From NCBI RefSeq assembly GCF_001563225.1, contig NZ_CP014206.1, forward strand, positions 248,001 to 312,000: a stretch of DNA of 64,000 bases, given 5' to 3'. The notes beneath the pieces are model-generated. The model saw only the letters and a list, made by a program, of their open reading frames with translations. It made no database searches and had not been told where the DNA came from. This document shows positions 39,522 through 48,382 of the stretch, piece by piece. The first letter of the stretch is position 1; each line of letters begins with the position of its first letter. This stretch comes from Pseudodesulfovibrio indicus (GTDB lineage Bacteria > Desulfobacterota > Desulfovibrionia > Desulfovibrionales > Desulfovibrionaceae). The position numbers and the translations under genes were made by a program.

Positions 39522-40232
39522 TCAGCGGAACCAGGCGGGAACGTATCGGCCGCCCCGGCTGACCTCGCGTTCCAGCCGCTCGAAATCCGGTTGGAAGGAG
39601 GCCACGCACGCCCAGTACGCCTTGGAGTGATTGAGGTGTTTGGTGTGGCAGAGCTCATGCAGCAGCAGGTGGTCCACCAGCTCCGGGGGCAGGAACAGGA
39701 GCTTGGCGTTGAGGGAGATGGTCCCCCGGGCCGAGCAGCTCCCCCAGCGGGTCTTCTGCCTCCGCACGCGCAGGGCCGAGTAGGCGAGGCCGGTCGCACG
39801 GCTCGCCCGCTCCAGCCAGGGCAGCAGAATCTCGCGCGCCTTGCGCACCGTGTACGCGCGCATTCCGTCCAGGATGGCTGCGCGGTCCTCCATCGGCCCG
39901 CTCACCTGGAGCCGGGCCGCGTTTTCCAGGACCCGCACCCGGCCCGGCCGGTCCACGCAGTCCACCTGGACCGTGCGGTCCGCGGCGCGAAAATGGATGA
40001 CGTCGGGCAGCTCGGGCAATGCGCCGGAGAGATCGGTCCCGGCGGCCAGCAGCCGGTCGCGGGTGCGCTCGACCCAACCCCGCTTGTCCTCCAGGATGGC
40101 GGGGACCTGTGCCGGGTCGAACCCTCTGGGCGTGACCACCTCCAGCCCCCGGCCGGGGACCAGCTTGACCAGGACCCTGCGGGCGCGCGGGTTGGCCCTG
40201 ACGGTCAGGGGCAGCCCGGCGAACTCCTTCAC
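39522..40232 (-). CDS. YgjP/SprT-like M48-related zinc metallopeptidase
   Basis: 236 residues, DUF45 family. Zinc site HELCHTKHLNHSKAYW (HExxH plus later His), preceded by RRQKTRWGSCSARGTISLNAKL, the family signature. The start is a GTG at 40232 with GAGGAG upstream, overlapping the DUF523 stop in GTGA. Substrate unknown; the family is related to SprT/WLM peptidases. Confidence 0.9.
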   Translation of the reverse strand: MKEFAGLPLTVRANPRARRVLVKLVPGRGLEVVTPRGFDPAQVPAILEDKRGWVERTRDRLLAAGTDLSGALPELPDVIHFRAADRTVQVDCVDRPGRVRVLENAARLQVSGPMEDRAAILDGMRAYTVRKAREILLPWLERASRATGLAYSALRVRRQKTRWGSCSARGTISLNAKLLFLPPELVDHLLLHELCHTKHLNHSKAYWACVASFQPDFERLEREVSRGGRYVPAWFR

Positions 40233-40657
40233 GCCAGCTCCTCTTCGGAGCGCACCCGGATGCCCGCGTCCTTGAGCAGCGCGGCAAACACGCCGTCGCC
40301 GGGGATGCGGGCGGAGGTGAAGGTGCCGTCGTAGATCACGCCGGAGCCGCAGGACGGGGAGCGCGCCTTGAGGATCGCCTCGGTGCAGCCCGCAAGACGC
40401 GCAAGACGGAGTCCCTCTTCGGCCCCGCGACGGAACTCGGTGGTGCGGTCGACCCCGTCGGCGTCCACCACGCGGTCGCCCAGGATCTCGCACGGGCTGC
40501 GCGGAGTGGGCAGCCCGCCGAAGGCCTCGGGACAGAACGGGATGGCGCGCCCGGCGCGGATCAGATCGACCACGGGCGCGAACGGCTCGACCTCGCCGTT
40601 GTAACGGCAGTAGATGCCCGCCAGACAGGCGGAAACGATGATGGGAGCGTCTTTCAT
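40229..40657 (-). CDS. DUF523 family protein
   Basis: 142 residues. Conserved features: SACLAGIYCRYNG at the start, PFCPEAFGGLPTPRSPCEI, and KARSPSCGSGVIYDG, with several invariant Cys that probably bind metal or act in sulfur chemistry. Function of the family is not established. Translationally coupled to the downstream YgjP gene. Confidence 0.88.
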   Translation of the reverse strand: MKDAPIIVSACLAGIYCRYNGEVEPFAPVVDLIRAGRAIPFCPEAFGGLPTPRSPCEILGDRVVDADGVDRTTEFRRGAEEGLRLARLAGCTEAILKARSPSCGSGVIYDGTFTSARIPGDGVFAALLKDAGIRVRSEEELA

Positions 40658-40728
40658 GGCCCAAATCTACACTTGATCTTTGGCAAGGCAAAGTCCTATT
40701 GTCCGCTGCACCCCAACCGAGGACTTCC

Positions 40729-41886
40729 ATGACGGACGACTTCAAGAAACGAAAGATGTACCTGTTCCTGCTGGTGCTGGTCATCTGTTCCGGCGCCGCC
40801 TTCCAGGGCTGGCGCACCCTGCTCAACAATTTCGCGGTGGAAGTGGCCGGGCTGAACGGCCTGGACATGGGCGTGGTCCAGTCCGTGCGCGAGATCCCCG
40901 GCTTCCTGGCCCTGCTGGCCATCTACATGATCCTGTTCATCAGCGAGCACCGGCTGGCCGCCCTGTCCGTGGCCGTCCTCGGCCTGGGCGTGGGGCTGAC
41001 CGGGCTCCTGCCCTCCCTTCCCGGCCTGGTCTTCACCACCCTGCTCATGAGTTTCGGCTTTCACTACTACGAGACCATGAACCAGTCGCTGACCCTGCAG
41101 TACTTCAGCCACACCCAGGCCCCGGTGGTCATGGGCAGGCTGCGAAGCGTCAACGCCCTGACCAACGTCACCGTGGGCGGGGCCATCTACTTCCTGGCCC
41201 GGGTGCTGGGCTACACCGAGATGTTCGCGCTGCTGGGCGGCGTGGCCGTGGCCGCCGGACTGTGGTGCCTGACCCTCGACCCGTCGAGCAAGGACCTGCC
41301 GCCCCAGGTCAAGAAGATGACCTTCCGCAAGCGGTACTGGCTCTACTACGCCCTGACCTTCCTCTCCGGCGCGCGGCGGCAGATATTCGTGGCCTTCGCC
41401 GTGTATCTGCTGGTCTCCAAGTTCGGCTACTCCATCGAGCAGGTCACCGCGCTGTTCGTGGCCAACAACGTCATCAACTACTTCGCCAACCCGATCATCG
41501 GGCGGTCCATCAACCGGTTCGGCGAGCGCGCCGTGCTGACCGTGGAGTACACCTCCCTGACCGTGATCTTCCTGGGCTACGCCCTGACCGAGAGCGCGGT
41601 ACTGGCCGGAGCGCTCTATATCCTGGACAACATCGTCTTCAACTTCGCCATCGGGATCAAGACCTTCTACCAGAAGATCGCGGACCCCAAGGACATCGCC
41701 TCGGGCATGGCCGTGGGGTTCACCATCAACCACATCGCCGCCGTGGTCGTCCCGGTCTCCGGCGGGCTCATCTGGCTTGCGGACTACCGGCTGGTCTTCT
41801 TGGTGGCCGCGGCCCTGTCCCTGGTCTCCCTGAGCCTGTCACAGCTCATTCCAGGCCAGCTGCGCACGAATGGTCCCAAGACATAA
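40729..41886 (+). CDS. MFS transporter
   Basis: 385 residues, about 12 hydrophobic segments. First helix MYLFLLVLVICSGAAFQGW, central loop DPSSKDLPPQVKKMTFRKRYW. Broad MFS resemblance without an obvious substrate signature. ATG 40729 follows GAGGA. Upstream of and codirectional with cheD but separated by 115 bp with a hairpin and promoter-like sequence. Confidence 0.82.
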   Translation: MTDDFKKRKMYLFLLVLVICSGAAFQGWRTLLNNFAVEVAGLNGLDMGVVQSVREIPGFLALLAIYMILFISEHRLAALSVAVLGLGVGLTGLLPSLPGLVFTTLLMSFGFHYYETMNQSLTLQYFSHTQAPVVMGRLRSVNALTNVTVGGAIYFLARVLGYTEMFALLGGVAVAAGLWCLTLDPSSKDLPPQVKKMTFRKRYWLYYALTFLSGARRQIFVAFAVYLLVSKFGYSIEQVTALFVANNVINYFANPIIGRSINRFGERAVLTVEYTSLTVIFLGYALTESAVLAGALYILDNIVFNFAIGIKTFYQKIADPKDIASGMAVGFTINHIAAVVVPVSGGLIWLADYRLVFLVAAALSLVSLSLSQLIPGQLRTNGPKT

Positions 41887-41887
41887 A

Positions 41888-41916
41888 CCGGACTTTTCCC
41901 GAACGAGAAAAGCCGG
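41888..41916 (+). terminator. Weak terminator-like hairpin after the MFS gene
   Basis: CCGG-A-CTTTTC ... GAAAAG-CCGG, 10 paired bases with one bulge, no T-run. A TTGACT at 41923 follows and may be the -35 of the cheD promoter. Confidence 0.35.
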
Positions 41917-42001
41917 GCATTATTGACTTGTCACGCCAACGTGATAGCTTTATAGCATACGCCCTCGCGACCAGCGACTTTCTCGCGCAACGGAGATGAT
42001 A

Positions 42002-42553
42002 ATGAGCGGAATCGGTTCCGGACTTCCCAAGGTCTTTCTACAGACAGGCGACTGTTTCATCGGCGTACAGCCCACCATGGTGACCACAGTCCTCGGCTCC
42101 TGCCTGGCGGTGACCATACACGCCCCCAAGATGGGCATCGGGACCATCTGTCACGCGTTTCTTCCTGACAGCTCCGACGGCAAGCACCCCCACGGGCGCG
42201 AGCCGCAAATCTGCCGCTACGTGGACACCGCCCTGCAGAACATGCTGGAGACCATGGACAAGATCGGCGTGCCGCGCCGCGAGCTGGTCATCAAGATGTT
42301 CGGCGGCGGCCAGGGCGTGGCGGTGAACAATATCGAGCCGTCCAGCTCCTACAACATCGGCAGGCGGAACATAGAGATGGCCAAGAAGCTGCTCAAGTTC
42401 GCCCGGCTGGACATCCAGGCCCAGGACGTGGGCGGGGTCCAGGGGCGCAAGCTGATGTTCAACACCCACTCGGGCGAGATCTGGCTCAAGAAGCTGAACA
42501 AGGCGCAGCTGGAGAACTCCGCGAACTCGGGCTCGCGCGGCAGCAGGTTCTGA
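42002..42553 (+). CDS. cheD: Chemoreceptor glutamine deamidase CheD
   Basis: 183 residues. Catalytic Cys34 in TVLGSCLAVTIH and His51 in CHAFLPD match the CheD site; FGGGQG follows (near 100). It deamidates chemoreceptors and can interact with CheC. ATG 42002 has CGGAG six bases upstream; an ATG at 41996 is too close to it. The next gene, an HPt protein, starts 4 bp later, suggesting a signalling operon. Confidence 0.94.
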   Translation: MSGIGSGLPKVFLQTGDCFIGVQPTMVTTVLGSCLAVTIHAPKMGIGTICHAFLPDSSDGKHPHGREPQICRYVDTALQNMLETMDKIGVPRRELVIKMFGGGQGVAVNNIEPSSSYNIGRRNIEMAKKLLKFARLDIQAQDVGGVQGRKLMFNTHSGEIWLKKLNKAQLENSANSGSRGSRF

Positions 42554-42557
42554 ACCG

Positions 42558-42857
42558 ATGCCGAGGATTCCCGTCACCGTCGACCCTGAACTGGAGCCGA
42601 TCATGGCCCGGTACCTGGATCTCCGGCGCCAGGAGTTGATCGCCCTGAAGGCTGCCCTGGACAAGGAGGATTACGATAGCGTGATCGAGTTCGGACATAC
42701 CCTCAAGGGCAACGGCAGCTCCTATGGGTTCCCCCGGCTGAGCGAGCTGGGCAGGGAGCTGGAGGGTGCCGGAGCCGCTCGGGACCGCGACGCGGCCATC
42801 GAGCTGGCCGGGGAAGTCGGCTATTTCCTTGACAACGTGGACATCACCTTCGGGTAA
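42558..42857 (+). CDS. Histidine phosphotransfer (HPt) domain protein
   Basis: 99 residues, all-helical. The phosphorylatable His is His47 in FGHTLKGNGSSYGF, the HPt motif. It could relay phosphate between a hybrid kinase and a response regulator, or act in chemotaxis with the adjacent cheD. No kinase is nearby. Confidence 0.9.
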   Translation: MPRIPVTVDPELEPIMARYLDLRRQELIALKAALDKEDYDSVIEFGHTLKGNGSSYGFPRLSELGRELEGAGAARDRDAAIELAGEVGYFLDNVDITFG

Positions 42858-42868
42858 AGGCGAACGTA

Positions 42869-43831
42869 ATGCGCATTCTCATGCTCGCCATAAATGATCC
42901 GGCCGGGACCGCCATCCAGTTCTGCAAGGCGCTGAACCGGCATACGGAACACAAGGCCCGGCTGGTCACCCTGGAGACCAGGTACAACCACGCCTGGGAA
43001 AAGGACCTCCATGTCCCGGACCTCGGCCCGGACGGCATAGAGGAGATATCCATCCTCATGCGCGAGGCCGACGTCTTCCATTTCCACATGACCTGCGACG
43101 AACACCAGTCCTTCGGCGGACTCGAGCCCGCGGACTTTCTCAAGGGTAAGGCGGTGGTCCACCATCACCACGGCCACCACGACTTCCGCTCCAACCCCGG
43201 CTCGTTCGCGGACAAGTACCGCGAGCGCGGACGCAGGAATCTCCTGGTTTCCACCCCGGACCTGCTCCGCCTCCTGCCCGGGGCCCGGTGGCAGCCCAAT
43301 CTGGTGCCCATCGACGACCCGCTGCTCCAGCCCTTGTGGGGCCGCTACGACGACCCCGGCCAGCTCCAGGTCTGCCACTCCCCCACCCGAAAGGACCTCA
43401 AGAACACCGCCGAATTCCTGGCTGCGGTCAAGGTCGTGAACAAGCGCACGGCGTATCTCTCCGTGGACCTCATCGACGACGTGTCCAACGACGAGTGCCT
43501 GGCGCGCAAACGGCGCTGCCACGTGCTTTTCGACCACATGCAGGGGTACTACGGCGTGTCCAGCCTCGAGGGGCTGTCCCAGGGATTGGCGGTCATCGCC
43601 GGTCTGGACGAATGGTGCCGCGAGCGGGTGGCCGAGTTCGCCGGGACCAGTGAACTGCCCTGGCTTACGGCCACCAACCAGGCGGAACTCATCGACCTGC
43701 TGCGCTCCCTGGCCCTGGACCGGCCGCGTTGCGAAGCGGCCGGGTTGGCCGGACGGCGCTTCATGGAGGAGTGCTGGTCCGACCGGAAAGCCGTCCGGCA
43801 ACTGTCCGATTTCTACGCCAACCTCAGGTAG
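42869..43831 (+). CDS. Glycosyltransferase (GT-B/group 1-like)
   Basis: 320 residues. Start MRILMLAINDPAGTAIQFCKALN is the N-terminal Rossmann strand of a GT-B enzyme. YYGVSSLEGLSQGLAVIAG in the C-terminal half corresponds to the donor-binding EGxxxGxPVI region. A His-rich HHHHGHHDF stretch near 98-106 is notable. Starts 11 bp after the HPt gene, so co-transcription with cheD-HPt is likely. Donor and acceptor unknown. Confidence 0.78.
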   Translation: MRILMLAINDPAGTAIQFCKALNRHTEHKARLVTLETRYNHAWEKDLHVPDLGPDGIEEISILMREADVFHFHMTCDEHQSFGGLEPADFLKGKAVVHHHHGHHDFRSNPGSFADKYRERGRRNLLVSTPDLLRLLPGARWQPNLVPIDDPLLQPLWGRYDDPGQLQVCHSPTRKDLKNTAEFLAAVKVVNKRTAYLSVDLIDDVSNDECLARKRRCHVLFDHMQGYYGVSSLEGLSQGLAVIAGLDEWCRERVAEFAGTSELPWLTATNQAELIDLLRSLALDRPRCEAAGLAGRRFMEECWSDRKAVRQLSDFYANLR

Positions 43832-43901
43832 CCCGGCTTTGCCTTTGACCGACAATTCCAGTATACCCCACTGGAAGTTTCACCATCAGCGAGGGGTTCG
43901 C

Positions 43902-44555
43902 ATGTCGAAGACGTTCAGGCAATGGGTCCTTTTACTGGCGGTCTGCGCCGCGGCCGGGCTGTCCGTGTTTCCCCCTGCGGCCAGGGGGGCGGACGAGCCG
44001 CGCAGCCAGGTGCGCATGACCGTGGATTTCACGGTCTTGCCCGTTGTCCTGCCGGACGGCAGCGAGTCCCCGGCCATGCCCGCGCAGCCGGAATCCGCCG
44101 AGGAGAGCGCGGATAACGGGCAGGAAGCCGACGTGCCCGTTGCCCCCGAACCCGCGCCCGAAGCCCAAGCCGCGCCCGAAACCGAAGCAGCTCCCGCCAT
44201 CCAACCCGCCCCCGAACCCGCGCCCGCAGGTCCCGGCCAGATTCTCTCGGTCTCCCTGGAGGAGACCGGCGCCGGTCCCAGGCTCGCCATCGCCACGGAC
44301 CGCGAGGTGGCGGACACCTCCTATTTCAACCTCGACGACCCCAAGCGGCTGGTGGTGGACCTCAAAGGCCAATGGAACCACAAGGGGAGCAGCGTGATCC
44401 GCTCCGACGGGCCGACCGTGCTGCACGTGGTCATGGGCGAACACCCGGACCGATTCCGGCTGGTCATATACTTCCGCACCCCGCCCGAAGGCGCGCTGGA
44501 ACCGACCATCACCCGATCGGAAAACGAACTGATCGTGGCCGTGCCGCTGCCATGA
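43902..44555 (+). CDS. Exported AMIN-domain protein
   Basis: 217 residues. Signal peptide (WVLLLAVCAAAGLSVFPPAARGA, cleavage near 29), a Pro/Glu/Ala-rich linker (about 65-115, repeated PEPAPEAQ-like text), then an AMIN domain (about 118-217, ILSVSLEETGAGPRLAIA, YFNLDDPKRLVVDLKG). AMIN domains target periplasmic proteins to peptidoglycan or secretins. There is no amidase domain, so it is a binding or localisation factor. GAGGGG precedes the ATG at 43902. Confidence 0.85.
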   Translation: MSKTFRQWVLLLAVCAAAGLSVFPPAARGADEPRSQVRMTVDFTVLPVVLPDGSESPAMPAQPESAEESADNGQEADVPVAPEPAPEAQAAPETEAAPAIQPAPEPAPAGPGQILSVSLEETGAGPRLAIATDREVADTSYFNLDDPKRLVVDLKGQWNHKGSSVIRSDGPTVLHVVMGEHPDRFRLVIYFRTPPEGALEPTITRSENELIVAVPLP

Positions 44556-44672
44556 GCGGCTGTTTCCAAATCGTAACAAACGGGTCATTGTCCCGTAACT
44601 CCTCCGGGTTACTCGTGTCGTGTTGCGCCGCTGGCGGAACACATCTTTTCACATTGCCACGGAGTATGTTCA

Positions 44673-45434
44673 ATGACGACCTCCATAAAGGTGGCTTCCA
44701 CCAACCTTGATTTCCACTACGGCGATTTCAAGGCGCTGGAAGACATCAGCATCAATTTCGAATCCAACAGGGTCACCGCCCTCATCGGGCCGTCCGGTTG
44801 CGGCAAGTCCACCTATCTGCGCTGCATCAACCGCATGAACGACCTCATCCCCGGCACCCGCGTGGACGGCAAGATGACCCTGGACGGACAGGACATCTAT
44901 GCTCCCGGCCTGGACGTGGTCTCGCTGCGCCGACGCATCGGCATGGTCTTCCAGAAACCCAACCCGTTCCCCAAGACCATCTTCGAGAACGTGGCCTACG
45001 GCCTGCGCGTCAACGGCGTGAAGGACAAGCAGTTCCTGGAGCAGAAGGTCGAGGAAAGCCTGCTGGGCGCGGCCCTCTGGGACGAGGTCAAGGACCGGCT
45101 GCACACCTCCGCCCTGGGCCTCTCCGGCGGCCAGCAGCAGCGGCTGTGCATCGCCCGCGCCCTGGCCGTGGAACCCGAGGTCCTGCTCATGGACGAACCG
45201 GCCTCCGCGCTGGACCCCATCGCCACCCAGAAGATCGAGGACCTGATCCACGAACTCAAGAAGGAGTTCACGATCATCATCGTCACCCACTCCATGCAGC
45301 AGGCCGCCCGAGTCTCCGACCGAACCGCCTTCTTCTACATGGGCAAGCTCATAGAGGTGGACGACACCAAGACCATGTTCACCAACCCGGCCAACAAGCA
45401 GACGGAAGATTACATCACGGGTCGTTTCGGTTAA
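44673..45434 (+). CDS. pstB: Phosphate ABC transporter ATP-binding protein PstB
   Basis: 253 residues. Walker [11 protein letters not shown]-loop [21 protein letters not shown] (PstB-type), ABC signature [16 protein letters not shown], Walker [16 protein letters not shown]. It energises high-affinity phosphate import and acts with PhoU in phosphate signalling. pstS, pstC and pstA are not next to it, which is unusual. Confidence 0.95.
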   Translation: MTTSIKVASTNLDFHYGDFKALEDISINFESNRVTALIGPSGCGKSTYLRCINRMNDLIPGTRVDGKMTLDGQDIYAPGLDVVSLRRRIGMVFQKPNPFPKTIFENVAYGLRVNGVKDKQFLEQKVEESLLGAALWDEVKDRLHTSALGLSGGQQQRLCIARALAVEPEVLLMDEPASALDPIATQKIEDLIHELKKEFTIIIVTHSMQQAARVSDRTAFFYMGKLIEVDDTKTMFTNPANKQTEDYITGRFG

Positions 45435-45460
45435 GCTGAAAGCAAAGGACGCAACGCATC

Positions 45461-46126
45461 ATGGAACAACGCGCACATTTTTCGAAAAAACTCGAAGATC
45501 TCAAGGTCATGGTTTTGCGTATGGCGGCTCTGTCCGAGTCCGCCATCCACAAGGCCATCCGGGCCTACCTCGAGAACGATGCCGACCTGGCGGAATCCGT
45601 CATCGTCGGCGACGAGGTGATCAACGAGATGGAAGACGAGATCGACAATTTCAGCCTTGAGCTGCTCGCCCTGGATCAGCCCATGGCCGTGGACCTGCGA
45701 ACCATCATCGGCGCGCAGCGCATCACGGTGAACCTGGAGCGGCTCGGCGACGAGGCGGTGAACCTGGCCCACCGGGCCATCTTCCTGTCCACCCGGCCGC
45801 CCATGCCCCACAACCCGAAGATGGAAGACCTGGCCAACACCGTCAAGATGATGCTCTCCGAGGCCCTCAAGGCCTACGTGGACGAGGACGTCAACCTGGC
45901 CGGGCAGGTCTGCCGCATGGACGACAAGGCCGACGACCTGACCATCGCCATCCTGCGCCAGATGGTCTCCGACATGGTCGCCGAGTCCCGCATCGTGGAA
46001 CGCGGCGTGCACGCCATCATCGGCGCGCGCCACCTGGAGCGGGTGGGCGACCTGTCCACCAACGTGGCCGAGACCGTGGTCTTCGTGGTTGAAGGCACGA
46101 ACATGAAACACAACTGCCGGGGCTAA
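45461..46126 (+). CDS. phoU: Phosphate transport regulator PhoU
   Basis: 221 residues, two three-helix bundles. The repeated metal-binding motif appears as VIVGDEVINEMEDEID and VCRMDDKADDLTIAIL. Conserved text: QPMAVDLRTIIGAQRITVNLERLGDEAVNLA and ERVGDLSTNVAETVVF. Represses Pho signalling and modulates PstB. 26 bp downstream of pstB and probably co-transcribed. Confidence 0.95.
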   Translation: MEQRAHFSKKLEDLKVMVLRMAALSESAIHKAIRAYLENDADLAESVIVGDEVINEMEDEIDNFSLELLALDQPMAVDLRTIIGAQRITVNLERLGDEAVNLAHRAIFLSTRPPMPHNPKMEDLANTVKMMLSEALKAYVDEDVNLAGQVCRMDDKADDLTIAILRQMVSDMVAESRIVERGVHAIIGARHLERVGDLSTNVAETVVFVVEGTNMKHNCRG

Positions 46127-46137
46127 CCAGCACGCAC

Positions 46138-46176
46138 GAAAAAACCCGCCCCATCCTTGCGGACGGGGCGGGTTTT
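46138..46176. terminator. Bidirectional terminator between phoU and the HPt gene
   Basis: AAAACCCGCCCC / GGGGCGGGTTTT, 12-bp stem with 12-nt loop, A-run on the left and T-run on the right, between convergent genes. Confidence 0.88.
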
Positions 46177-46198
46177 CCCGTTGGCGCGCTGCGGCTCC

Positions 46199-46567
46199 CT
46201 ACAGCCGTCCCAAGACCTTCAGCAGCCAACCGGCCTCGCCCTCCATGGAGGGGAGATGCCGGGAGCAGCGGTCCGCGTCGCCCTCGCGGGCGCACAGCTC
46301 CAGCCTCTCCGCGACCCGGCGCACGCCTTCCGCGCCCAGGGACGCGGCCACGCTCTTGATGGTGTGGCTGTTCAACGCCACGCCCGGCAGGTCCGACTCC
46401 CGAAACCCCTGCCTCACCGCCTCCAGACGGGCCGCAATCTCCTCCCTGGCCCTGCCCGCAAGCAGGGCGAACTCCTCGTCCGACAGCCCCATGTCCTCGC
46501 GGGCCGCGTCCGCGTCGAACCCGGATGCGCCCTCTCCCGGAGCGGATGGATTGAACTGATCGGTCAT
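46199..46567 (-). CDS. Histidine phosphotransfer (HPt) domain protein
   Basis: 122 residues. His68 in NSHTIKSVAASLGAEGVR is the phosphorylation site. The N-terminal ~25 residues are Gly/Ala/Ser-rich. A stand-alone phosphorelay intermediate, distinct from the 42558 gene. Partner kinase not adjacent. Confidence 0.88.
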   Translation of the reverse strand: MTDQFNPSAPGEGASGFDADAAREDMGLSDEEFALLAGRAREEIAARLEAVRQGFRESDLPGVALNSHTIKSVAASLGAEGVRRVAERLELCAREGDADRCSRHLPSMEGEAGWLLKVLGRL

Positions 46568-46638
46568 GACGATTCCCCCTGTTGCACCTTAGCGCAAATT
46601 CCTGCACGGGGAAAGACCGCGCCGCCGATTCCGCCGAG

Positions 46639-47016
46639 CTATACGGCCTCGGCGTCGGGCTGGCTCTCGGCGTACCACTGCGCGTACCGGGTGCCCCACT
46701 CGCTCAGGCTGGCGATGACCGGCATCACGCTGCGCCCCAGATCGGTCAGGGAGTACTCCACCTTGGGCGGCACCTGCGGATAGACCTCGCGCAGCACCAC
46801 CCCGTCCGACTCCAGCTCGCGGAGCTGCTGGGTCAACATCTTCTGGGTGATGTTCGGGATGGACCGCTTCACCTCGCTGAAGCGCAACGTGCCCTCGCTT
46901 CCCAGCCGGTGCATGATGATCGGTTTCCACTTGCCGCCGATGACCTGCAGGGTCAGCTCCACGCTGCAATAGTACTTCTTGTCGCCGCAAAACTTCAGGG
47001 AACAGGGTGCGCCCAT
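46639..47016 (-). CDS. HxlR family transcriptional regulator
   Basis: 125 residues. N-terminal Cys cluster ([13 protein letters not shown]) precedes the family signature [17 protein letters not shown], then [30 protein letters not shown]. HxlR proteins often sense electrophiles or redox stress by a conserved Cys. Start 47016 has CGGAG upstream; the ORF extension to 47067 would run toward the operator. Divergent from a nitroreductase/FMN reductase pair that it likely controls. Confidence 0.92.
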   Translation of the reverse strand: MGAPCSLKFCGDKKYYCSVELTLQVIGGKWKPIIMHRLGSEGTLRFSEVKRSIPNITQKMLTQQLRELESDGVVLREVYPQVPPKVEYSLTDLGRSVMPVIASLSEWGTRYAQWYAESQPDAEAV

Positions 47017-47096
47017 GTCCGAACTCCGATCACCGGCGCGGACGGCCAATTCACCGCCCCGCCGCAATGGTTTCTTTTTGGTTACTATAGAACTTT

Positions 47097-47110
47097 CAAG
47101 TGCGTACTTG
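47097..47110. promoter_or_regulatory. Candidate HxlR operator
   Basis: CAAGT-GCGT-ACTTG, perfect 5-bp arms, in the 167-bp divergent region between hxlR and the nitroreductase gene. The arms resemble the GTACTT-type dyads known for HxlR proteins. Confidence 0.6.
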
Positions 47111-47183
47111 ATCTTTTTTCTCCATTAGCAGAGAACATGGGGAAGGTAAACAACGTCACCGACCCCCAACCGGGAGGAAACCC

Positions 47184-47693
47184 ATGGATACCCTGCAAGC
47201 CCTGATGACCCGGCGCAGCGTGCGCAAATTCGAAGAGAAGGACGTCCCCGAGGAGATGGTACGCCAGATCCTGGAGGCGGCCATGATGGCCCCCAGCGCG
47301 GGCAACGCGCAGCCCTGGCAGTTCATCGTGGTCAACGAGCGGGAACGGCTCGACGCCATGGCCGACCTGCACCCCTACATCAAGATGGTGCTCCAGGCGC
47401 CGCTCGGCATCATCGTCTGCGGCGACCTGACCAAGGAGAAGTACCCGGGCTACTGGGTCCAGGACTGCTCCGCGGCCATGCAGAACCTGCTGCTCGCCGT
47501 CCACGCCCTCGGCCTGGGCGCGGTCTGGACCGGCATCTATCCCAAGGAGGACCGCGTGGCCGGATACCGCGCCATGTTCGACCTCCCGGAGAACATCATT
47601 CCCCTGGCCTTTGCCCCCATCGGCTGGCCCGCGCAGCAGCCCAAATCCGAAAGCCGGTTCCTTGAAGACCGCATCCACTACAACAGCTATTAG
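47184..47693 (+). CDS. Nitroreductase family protein
   Basis: 169 residues. N-terminal LMTRRSVRKFEEKDVPEEMV and AAMMAPSAGNAQPWQF are the FMN-binding signatures. GLGAVWTGIYP and IPLAFAPIGWP complete the fold. Short, single-domain type. NAD(P)H-dependent reduction of nitro or quinone compounds is probable. First gene of an operon with the FMN reductase 9 bp downstream. Confidence 0.93.
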   Translation: MDTLQALMTRRSVRKFEEKDVPEEMVRQILEAAMMAPSAGNAQPWQFIVVNERERLDAMADLHPYIKMVLQAPLGIIVCGDLTKEKYPGYWVQDCSAAMQNLLLAVHALGLGAVWTGIYPKEDRVAGYRAMFDLPENIIPLAFAPIGWPAQQPKSESRFLEDRIHYNSY

Positions 47694-47702
47694 GAGAGAA
47701 CC

Positions 47703-48278
47703 ATGAAAGTAGTCGCGTTCAACGGCTCCGCACGCAAGGGCGGCAACACCGCCGACATGATCAAGCGGGTCTTTGTCAAACTCGAAGCCCAGGGCATCGA
47801 AACCGAAATGATCGAACTGGCCGGGAAGAAGATGCACGGCTGCATCGCCTGCTACAAATGCGCCGAGAACAAGGACCGCCGCTGCGCCGTCAAGAACGAC
47901 TTCCTCAACGAATGTATCGCGGCCATGGAGACCGCCGACGGCATCATCCTCGGCTCGCCCACCTACTTCGCCACCATCACCACCGAGATGTCCGCCCTCA
48001 TCGACCGCGCGGGCATGGTCTCCCTGGTCAACGGCGGCATGCTCGCCCGCAAGGTCGGCGCCGCCGTGGTCGCCGCCCGTCGGGGCGGGGCCATGCAGAC
48101 CTTCAACACCCTCAACTCCCTGTTCTTCATCCAGCAGATGATCGTGCCCGGCTCCCGCTACTGGAACATGGGCTTCGGCCGCGAAACGGGCGAGGTCCTC
48201 AAGGACGAAGAGGGCATGCTGACCATGGATATCCTCGGCGACAACATGGCCTGGCTCATGAAGAAGCTTCAGGACTAA
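47703..48278 (+). CDS. NAD(P)H-dependent FMN reductase / iron-sulfur flavoprotein-like
   Basis: 191 residues, flavodoxin fold. FNGSARKGGNTADMI binds FMN phosphate, CIACYKCAENKDRRCAVKND carries a compact Cys motif, and ILGSPTYFATITTEMSALIDR is the second flavin loop. Related to the 38315 protein but a different paralogue. Likely partner of the nitroreductase under HxlR control. Confidence 0.92.
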   Translation: MKVVAFNGSARKGGNTADMIKRVFVKLEAQGIETEMIELAGKKMHGCIACYKCAENKDRRCAVKNDFLNECIAAMETADGIILGSPTYFATITTEMSALIDRAGMVSLVNGGMLARKVGAAVVAARRGGAMQTFNTLNSLFFIQQMIVPGSRYWNMGFGRETGEVLKDEEGMLTMDILGDNMAWLMKKLQD

Positions 48279-48304
48279 ACCAAAGCCTCCTCACCACACC
48301 GACG

Positions 48305-48345
48305 CGGCCCGGCGCTCCCCCCTCACAGGCGGGAACGCCGGGCCG
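48305..48345. terminator. GC-rich hairpin between convergent genes
   Basis: CGGCCCGGCG / CGCCGGGCCG, 10-bp stem; no strong T-run. Placed between the FMN reductase and the convergent kinase gene. Confidence 0.45.
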
Positions 48346-48382
48346 CCGGCATTTCGGGGGAAGGAGGCCCGGAGGCTTCGCC

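Noticed and set aside
44556-44672. Pho box upstream of pstB
   Set aside because: CGTAAC occurs twice and ACGGG-N7-CCCGT forms a dyad, but the spacing does not match an 11-bp Pho box repeat convincingly.
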